From Riptortus pedestris (lineage: Eukaryota > Arthropoda > Insecta > Hemiptera > Alydidae): a stretch of DNA of 64,000 bases. The stretch is taken from contig CM032230.1 of NCBI GenBank assembly GCA_019009955.1, positions 9,597,501 to 9,661,500 on the forward strand. Direction: 5' to 3'. Position 1 is the first letter of the stretch; the number at the start of each line of letters is the position of its first letter. The translations under genes and the position numbers were made by a program. Positions 56,901-64,000 of this stretch are shown here, piece after piece. A model generated the notes under the pieces. That model worked only from the letters and a program-made list of their open reading frames with translations. It was not told the origin of the DNA and did not search any database.

Positions 56901-57757
56901 CTTCTCCCACGTTTTGTTACTTTATTTTACACTTATTTCATACAAACGATCTCATTAGTGATTTACTCCTAACGAAACCTACTAATAACTCATGTCGTGA
57001 TTTTTTCTTGAATGTCTTCAATTTGTCCATATATCCAAAAACAAAATTAGGCCACACTTTTTTCAAGAGATTTTAGAATTTCAGTATGAAACTAGATAGG
57101 CCTTACAAGTTTATTCTGGTGTTTTCCACTTTCTAGCCTATTTTCAGCGCCGGGAAGCCTAATATTTCACTCAAGACATATTTTCAATGAGTGTTTTAAA
57201 GATTAAAACGATTTTATGCCAGTGCTTTTTTTTCTTTCTTTTTTTTCATCTGCCTAATACTGAACTATCTTCAGTAAACCCATTGCAACAAGCCTACCTC
57301 GATAGATATTCAACCTTAAAATTATATTAATATTGAGGCCCTACTATACGGTTTTATGATCAAAGTGCAATACAATATCTCAAAATTGTCATAGAACAAA
57401 ATGTTTTCATCTTTTTACGATGAATAAAAACGACCTCATATTAATCTTTTGTAAGTCTAATACGAAGCAATTTGCAATTTTTTAGTTCTAAACCTTTTCC
57501 ACTCTCCCCTTTAATCAAAACCTGTCTAGGTAGTGTTAAAGAAAGATAACTCCTTAGAAATCTGAAAACCGATTATTTTCGTAATTAAATATTTTGTACA
57601 AAGAAGTAAAAATAAATTTCCTTCATGTTTCTCTCTAAAAAAGGAAATTGAAACTCCCAATCTCAGCTGTGGCTATTAGCCTCAGTACGGTTCATCGGTT
57701 TACTAAGTATTCCAGTTTGTTAATATTGATGGCAATGGTGTTCCTTAAACAATACCT
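56901..57757. other. Spacer without recognised gene
   Basis: Nothing recognised. Confidence 0.4.
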
Positions 57758-57914
57758 CGGGGACTCAGGTTAGTCATGTGAATTAAGGCGTTGAGCTCAA
57801 TCTGTCCTAGTCCACCTAGATCAGCCTGTTCGATTCTCATCTAGGCAATACGAGTTTATTTAGTGACGAACTAATTAAATGAAGTTCTCTGGCTACAAAA
57901 AGGATGGAAACCTC
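57758..57914 (+). mobile_element. tRNA-derived SINE copy, diverged
   Basis: A-box region ACTCAGGTTAGTCATGTGAA and B box TGTTCGATTCTCATCT (57827-57842). The body is shortened. Confidence 0.75.
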
Positions 57915-58019
57915 AATTGAACTAAGTACTCAGATATTAAACATGACTACAGTTATCAAAGTACTTGTGACTTATAGTCTCCATCCCATCCAAACCTCTG
58001 TGCCGCCAGTACTTGTAAT

Positions 58020-58185
58020 CCATGCTTTCTCTCTTTGATACGATCGGGACAAAACAAATCTGACGAGCATGAGCCTATGCAGCGACAACATGTTTTGTAT
58101 TTGATAATTTATGGTAACATAAATCCAGCCGTATGACGCCGTCGAAACGTTTTAGCCCTTACAAGCATTATCATCTTATCAGCTT
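58020..58185 (-). repeat. Dispersed repeat with hammerhead-like motif, copy 2
   Basis: Minus strand: CTGATAAGATGATAATGC, stem, AAAACGTTTCGACGGCGTC. Homologous along its length to 55830-55990. Confidence 0.5.
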
Positions 58186-58764
58186 AGGCTATTTGGATCT
58201 GGGAACATGCGTACTCCTCGAACGAACATATTTCATCTCGGAGTCATCTATAAATAACTCTCTCTCTCTCTCTCCCTAGTTGAATATTGAAGTCAAGGAG
58301 TACATTAGTATCTAATAAAGGGAGACTGCTTCCAGATTGTAGATAAGTCCCTATGCTTTTGGATTTTTTCTCCCGACTCCAGCTTCCCCTTGGAGATGGT
58401 ATCTTGAAGGACTTCCCATAAGGCAATCAACACGTCCCATCTACAGTCGGCATCCTTACATCCAGTCAGTCATTTTACTAGCAGATGCAGGCAGACTCTT
58501 CTTCCATTCAGCTCAGTCCGTCTCTATGATTCCTTCTTCTTCAACGGGCAATTGTTTGTCGTATTGTTGTCGTTTGTCGTATTCTTGCTATGATTCCAGG
58601 GAATCCAATTTGATAAACAGTACAGATAAGAGCATTTATGTCGAATTTAAGTAAGAGGACATTTATCATTTGTTAGAGACACTGAAATCTGGAATTGAGC
58701 TGGCAGAATGGAGAAAGAAAGCTAAGATGATGTTAGGCAGGATAACGAGCATGGCATAACAAGT
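58186..58764. other. Spacer without recognised gene
   Basis: Includes a short CT run (58258-58275). Nothing else recognised. Confidence 0.4.
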
Positions 58765-58877
58765 AAACCTTAAGGGAAATCCGCTATTGAGGTCGTACTC
58801 ATGACGCGAGTTTCGAAAAATGTATTCAAATGTCCATCGATCCTACCCTGGAGATGGCGAAAATGAGGTCCGATCAA

Positions 58878-58940
<63 letters not shown>
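58765..58940 (-). mobile_element. DINE/Helentron-like element, left part (split by Helitron)
   Basis: ACCTTAAGGGAAATCCGCTA at the left, then the 3' region to a TA tract at 58882-58940. The outermost arm is missing. It resumes at 59629. Confidence 0.9.
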
Positions 58941-58941
<1 letters not shown>

Positions 58942-59628
58942 TAGCGGACCCGGCAGACGTTGTCCTGCATTATATATCAAGCGATTAGGATATTAAATTT
59001 AATAATATTATGTTTAAAAAAATCTACTTTTAATAACGCAAAAAACAACATTTGTTATATGCACGTTTGCCTAAAAACAAATAGTAAATAAAATAACGCA
59101 AAAACTTGATACGCAAAAAGTAAAGGAAAAATGAGAAAAGGAAAAGAAGACGTTTTAATTCTGAGATTATCTGGTAGAATGCGCCCTACACGTTCTTAAA
59201 AACAAACAGTTGTAGACCAATAATTGAAATAAATAAAAACCCTCAACAATAATAACGCAAATACATAAATAAAAATAAAGAAAAGAAAATAATTGCAACA
59301 TTCAAATCAAATTAAAATAAATTTGGAAAATAAATAACAATGTCTGAAAGTGAAAACCTCTCGCAGCTGAAAACATCATTATATAGATGACATACTTAAA
59401 TTCTAAGGACATACATTAGATAAACATATTAATATTTCATTACATTTCCAATAACCTCGCCCTTCGCCCTTCGACCGGAGACCTGCTCCATCTGCCTGGC
59501 CGATCTGCGGCGCTAAACCATCCGGGGCGTCACTCGAACGCGTATTTAAAAATTCAATCAAATCGGTCCATCCGTCTAGGAGGAGTTCAGTGACATACAC
59601 ACGTACGCTAGAATTATATATATAAAGA
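58941..59628 (-). mobile_element. Non-autonomous Helitron, 688 bp, in a TA tract
   Basis: On the minus strand it starts TCTTTATATATATAATTC after a flanking A. It ends with a hairpin (GCAGGAC-AAC-GTCTGC, one bulged G) followed by CGGGTCCGCTAG and a flanking T. TC at the 5' end, CTAG at the 3' end, terminal hairpin and insertion between A and T satisfy all canonical Helitron rules. No coding domain is seen inside. Its ends are related to those of 14201-15010. Confidence 0.85.
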
Positions 59629-59975
59629 TAGAGGCGTATTAGCCTGTTAACGCTATAGCGGTCGCAATTTTCGCTCGATCGTTACCAAACTCCGTATTTA
59701 AACGTTTCACGTTAAAAGACGGATCATGTTCTTCAACGGCTGGAACCGGATCATTGGGAGGGGGGATTTAGAGGGGAGGATTTTCGAAAATTCGAAATAT
59801 CTCCGTTAGTTTGAGTCTGATCGAAATTTTGTAGAGAACCAATCATTTTGCAAATAAAAAGATCTATAAACGTTGTCACGTACCTTTTTTCACTGTCTTT
59901 AATATTAACCGAGATATCGGCGTTTCTTAGTTTTCGGCCTTCAGTAAACCCCCACTCTCGTTCGAACTTAAAAAA
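59629..59975 (-). mobile_element. DINE/Helentron-like element, right part, 5'-truncated
   Basis: TTAACGCTATAGCGGTCGCA to AGTAAACCCCCACTCTCG. The 5' terminus is absent. The next copy follows at 60003. Confidence 0.88.
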
Positions 59976-60002
59976 TTTAGTACAGTTTATAACCATGGTA
60001 GA

Positions 60003-60563
60003 ATATATATATATATTTGTATGTTAACGCTCTAGCGGTCGCAATTGTTGTGTGATCGTTACCAATCTCGGAATTTATTCGTTTTATGTCAAATGGAAGA
60101 GCAAGTTCGTTATTGGATGAAATCAGACCAGTGGGAGGGGGGGTTTAAAAGAGGGGATTTTCGGAAAATTCACAATATCTCCGTTATTATGCGTCAAATC
60201 GAAAAATTGTATAGAATTAATCTTATTGCAAATTAAGTGTACTATAAATATTGTTTTATACATTTATTCTGTATCTTGAATATTAACCGAGATATTTGCA
60301 TTTGTATTCTGCGTATGATCGGCAGGGGTCGGCTATGTTCGAGATATTTGCATTTGTATTCTGCATTGGTCGGCAGGAGTGAGCTGTTAGGTACTTTCCG
60401 AAGAGAACTCTGGCGGCCGGTTTCGTAACTATTCGTCCCTCGTGTATAAGTTTAGTGATCCCTTACTACTTACTACAGTTGTTATTGGGCAGATTTCTCT
60501 ATTGTAAAACTTCACGTGGGAAATCTGCTTAGTTTACGCAGCCCCTGCGTGACGGACTTTTTG
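60003..60563 (-). mobile_element. DINE/Helentron-like element, 3'-truncated at its TA tract
   Basis: It starts within (TA)n and runs to the intact 5' terminus (GCGTGACGGACTTTTT). An internal duplication repeats GAGATATTTGCATTTGTATT at 60290 and 60340. Confidence 0.88.
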
Positions 60564-60585
60564 TCTTATAGTCATGAAACTTCAT

Positions 60586-60760
60586 ACATAATCGTTTTAT
60601 GTAAAAAGAAAGATCAAGTTCGTTGATGGCTGAAATCGAACGAGAAGAGGGGGGTTTAAACTGAGAGAATTTTTAAAATTTGAAATATCTCCGTTATTAT
60701 ATGTCAAATCGAAAAATTGTATAGAATGTCTTATTGCAATCGTATTGATCTATAAATGTT
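60586..60760 (-). mobile_element. DINE/Helentron-like internal fragment
   Basis: From CGTTTTATGTAAAAAGAAAG to GATCTATAAATGTTT, where the next copy begins. Confidence 0.75.
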
Positions 60761-60883
60761 TTTAGCAGATTTCCCTTAAGGGGAATCAGCTATTGAGGTC
60801 GTACTCATGACGCAATTTTCGAAAAATTTCTCCAATTGTCCAACGATCCTACCCAGGAGATGACGAAAATGAGGTCCGTTCAA

Positions 60884-60914
<31 letters not shown>

Positions 60915-61418
60915 CTCGTATTTATTTGCCTGTTAACCCTCTAGTCGTCGCAATTTTTGTTTGATCGTTACCAAACTCGGAATTTAATCGTTTTATGTAA
61001 AAAGGAAGATCAAGTTCGTTAATGGCTGAAATCGGACCAGTGGGACGGGTGGGTTTAGAGGGGGGATTTTCGGAAAATTAAAAATATCTCCGTTATTATG
61101 CGTCGGATCGAAAAATTGTATAGAATCAATCTTATTGCAAATTAAATTTACTATAAATATTGTTCTACACATTTATTCTGTATCTTGAATACTAACCGAG
61201 ATATTTGCATTTGTATTCTGCATTGGTCGGCAGGAGTGAGCTGTTTGTTACTTTACGAAGAGAGGTCTGGCGGCCGTTTTCATAACTATTCGTCCCTCGT
61301 ATAAAACTTTAGTGATCCCTTACTATTTACTACACTTGTTATTGGGCAGATTTCACTATTGTAAAACTTCACGTGGGAAATCTGCTTAGTTTACGCAGCC
61401 CCTGCGTGACGGACTTTT
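60761..61418 (-). mobile_element. DINE/Helentron-like element, subfamily A, near-consensus
   Basis: Both termini are intact: TTAGCAGATTTCCCTTAAGG at the left and CTGCGTGACGGACTTTTT at the right. TA tract at 60889-60914. A good reference copy. Confidence 0.95.
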
Positions 61419-61439
61419 TTGCTGTCTTAATGTTTATCC

Positions 61440-61930
61440 CTTATCAAACTATAGATAAGATCAGCTGTTATATTGCTGCACAAACAGCTGTTGATAAGCC
61501 TCAATCAAGCATAGAGAGCCGTGTGAGAGGCTAATTGAGCCGGACTCCTGTAAAGGGAAAAGGGATTTCTCATTCCTTTTATCTGCTGGCAGCCTGTGCC
61601 TCTCTCTAATAAAAACAGTAGGTGGGACGACACACAAAGGGAATTTTTGACTCATTGTCCGCAAATATTTGTGTCCCGAAATTAAGTTAGGGGATGAAGA
61701 AAGAGGAAATCCTTTTGGATCGCGGCTCTGTCTTCCACCACACGTTCTCCAACTCTCTTTCATTCTGATACACTTTTTTACCCCGCTTTTTTTTTCATTT
61801 TTTATGTCTGTCTTTGTGTCTGTTATGAATACACACCCGTTCATTTTATCCTTTCCATTCGTGAATAAGCCACTGTATAATTACTAAATCCACATAATTT
61901 CCTTTGGTTCCGTTAAATTACTTCATTTCT
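61440..61930. promoter_or_regulatory. Non-repetitive island with mirrored GATA/E-box composites
   Basis: GATAAG-AT-CAGCTG (61454-61467) and CAGCTG-TT-GATAAG (61485-61498) lie 17 bp apart as mirrored pairs. The rest is unique sequence with T-rich blocks. Confidence 0.35.
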
Positions 61931-62353
61931 AGTCGGCATTTTCTGTCTGCTATTCATACAGGAATTTCTTTCATTGTTATGCTTCACCATTCCATGCCAT
62001 TAACGAACTCTATCCATTAACGAACGTTGGAGATCTTAGGCAAATCAGGCGGGATTCGCTATCAGAACCTCAACACATTTATATAACGCATATATTAGCA
62101 GATTCCCATTAAACGAAATCAGCTATTGAGGTTGTCGCCATGACGCGATTTTAAATAAATATCTTGTCTCTCCGTTTAGTATTAGTTGTATATACCAAAT
62201 ATCAATAAACTCTCATTTCTACTCATCGGAGATTTACTTAGAAATACCTGTGTGATGGACCTTTTGTAACTAAGCCCTTTGCTAATATCCACCACTGCAG
62301 TAACTTTGATAAAATCTAACTTATAAAGTGATTTTATTTCGATATGTATATTA
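61931..62353. mobile_element. Spacer with internally deleted DINE/Helentron-like copy
   Basis: At 62095-62270 the 3' end (TTAGCAGATTCCCATTAAAC) and a remnant of the 5' end (GTGTGATGGACCTTTTG) are joined across a large deletion, minus strand. Confidence 0.6.
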
Positions 62354-62469
62354 TTGGCAGATTTCCCTTGAGTGAAATTAGCTATTGAGGTCGTAATTCA
62401 AACATTTCCTCAAATACCCATCGATCCTACCCAGCAGATGAGGAAAATGGTGCCCATTTAAAACTGTGT

Positions 62470-62522
<53 letters not shown>

Positions 62523-62740
62523 TGTTAACGCTCTAGCGGTCGCCACTTTTGTTTGATCGTTGTCAAACGTGATATTTAATGTTTTATGTACAACTAAAGC
62601 TCAAGTTCTAGAGAAATCTGACTAGAGGGAGGGGGGGGGTTAATTTTGACAATTCATAATATCTTCGTTTGCAAATTTAATATTCTGAAAATGTTTTAAT
62701 CAGCTTTTATTCTCAAATTCAATATTAACTGAAATATTTG

Positions 62741-62795
<55 letters not shown>

Positions 62796-62843
62796 TTTTC
62801 TTCCTTCGGGGGTTTACACCACTCCTACTCATGTCACATAAAA
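62354..62843 (-). mobile_element. DINE/Helentron-like element, subfamily B, left part
   Basis: GGCAGATTTCCCTTGAGTGA at the left, (TA)n at 62469-62518, a T-run of about 46 at 62747-62793, then ACTCCTACTCATGTCACAT, where the next copy is inserted. Continues at 63523. Confidence 0.85.
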
Positions 62844-63329
62844 AAAAAGTCCGTCACGCAGGGGCTGCGTAAACTAAGCAGATTTCCCACGTGAAGTTTT
62901 ACAATAGAGAAATCTGCCTAATAACAGCTGTAGTAGTAAGTAACCTCTAAACCTAATCACGACAGGGACGAATAATTACAAAAACGGCCGCCAGAGCTCA
63001 CGGCGGAAAGTCCGAACATAGCCACTGCTGCCGAGCACATGCAGAATACAAATGCAAATATCTCGGTTAATATTCAAGATAGAGAATAAATGTATATAAC
63101 AATATTTATAGCAAATTTACTTTGCAATAAAATTGAGTCAATATTTTTTTTCGATTCGACGTATATTAACGGAGATATTTCAAATTTTTGAAATTCCCCT
63201 CTAACCCCCCCCCTCCCACTGGTCCGATTTCAGCCATTAACGAACTTGATCTTTCTTTTTACGTAAAACGCTTAAATATGAAGTTTGGTAACGATTAAAC
63301 AAAAATTGCGACCGCTAGAGCGTTAACAG

Positions 63330-63401
<72 letters not shown>

Positions 63402-63522
63402 GAACGGACCTCATTTTCGTCATCTCCTGGGTAGGATCGATGGACATTTGAGGAAATTTTTCAAAACTCGCGTCATGAGTACGACCTCAATAGCTGATTT
63501 CCCTTAAGGGAAATCTGCTAAA
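62844..63522 (+). mobile_element. DINE/Helentron-like element, subfamily A, nested in B
   Basis: Complete copy: A-run, GTCCGTCACGCAGGGGCTGC, TA tract at 63334-63396, 3' CCCTTAAGGG and AAATCTGCTAAA. Confidence 0.95.
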
Positions 63523-63668
63523 ATACTCTGTAATATAATGTAACAATTTTTTTGAATCTTAAATAGCAAATATTGTTCTCGTTGAACTTTTACTTTTTAA
63601 GATAAATGCAAATACGTGGCATACGTCGGAAATCTGCATAGTTAACGCAGTATCTACGTGACGGACTT
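63523..63668 (-). mobile_element. DINE/Helentron-like element, subfamily B, right part
   Basis: AAATAGCAAATATTGTTCTC and GAAATCTGCATAGTTAACGC to GTGACGGACTTTT: the B-type 5' end of the copy begun at 62354. Confidence 0.82.
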
Positions 63669-64000
63669 TTATTATTATCATCGTGTTTCGAATTATTGAG
63701 GATCACTAGAAGTATTTTATGATCTCTTGTTCGGTTTATACTTTCCCAACACATTTTCATTCTTTCACTAGGTTTGATTCGTCTTCTTTCTGTCCACTTG
63801 GCTATTGTCCCGAGCATTCATTATCCCAGAACTTACTTCCCAATAGTGGATGTTGTGTCTTTATATTTTATAGTCTTTGGTGTTATATATTTTTTTATAT
63901 TGTTTTTTCTTAGTACATTTAGACTTTTTCGGTCCTTTGGCTTTGGTCATTTGAATTTACGATATATACTAGGATTTTCTTGGATAGTAGGGTGTCGTCC
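63669..64000. other. Spacer to window edge
   Basis: Nothing firmly recognised. The minus frame 63590-63817 overlaps an element end and is not a gene. Confidence 0.35.

Overview
The window looks like a gene-poor, A+T-rich stretch of an animal nuclear genome. An arthropod, probably an insect, is my best guess; this is inference from the repeat types and not proven. I see no intact multi-exon protein gene, operon, bacterial gene or CRISPR array. The only intact gene I can defend is a tRNA-Gly(GCC) at 5966-6036. Almost every open reading frame here is either inside a repeat or reads as chance.

The dominant content is one short interspersed DNA family present as roughly 30 complete, broken or nested copies on both strands. 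Full copies run about 600-780 bp. They begin with an A-run and GTCCGTCACGC, carry a small 5' hairpin (ACGCAG-GGG-CTGCGT), a subterminal AAGCAGATTTCCC, a central (TA)n tract, and end in a palindrome built on CCCTTAAGGG followed by TCTGCTAA. The last 14 bases are an inverted match to the 5' subterminal motif. This architecture fits the Helentron-associated (DINE-1-like/HINE, Helitron2) non-autonomous rolling-circle elements. Three subfamilies can be told apart and are called A, B and C here. One nested copy (29149-29760) exposes its own empty site and shows at most a 1-bp target duplication.

Other mobile DNA: a decayed 9.2-kb Ty3/Gypsy LTR retrotransposon (18523-27758) inserted in the TA tract of a family member; two canonical Helitron remnants (14201-~15010, with a PIF1-type helicase C-terminus, and 58941-59628, also inside a TA tract); a BEL/Pao LTR with tRNA-Phe primer site (4632-5462); five non-LTR retrotransposon remnants (1-190, 2091-2294, 3818-4200, 35790-36352 and 52180-52323, plus a poly(A)-tailed 3' end at 6130-6412); and about ten copies of a tRNA-derived SINE, two with clear target-site duplications.

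Between the repeats lie about a dozen islands, each 300-500 bp, of non-repetitive, more balanced base composition (for example 7440-7775, 16180-16590, 28590-28910, 50770-51115, 52440-52880, 56380-56760, 61440-61930). Some carry clustered GATA, E-box, E2F/CRE or CTCF-like motifs, so the layout resembles an intergenic or intronic regulatory desert invaded by transposons. Local tandem repeats include an alternating two-type ~60-bp array at 8362-8799, a degenerate array at 32735-33830 and an A+T-rich array at 53657-54350.
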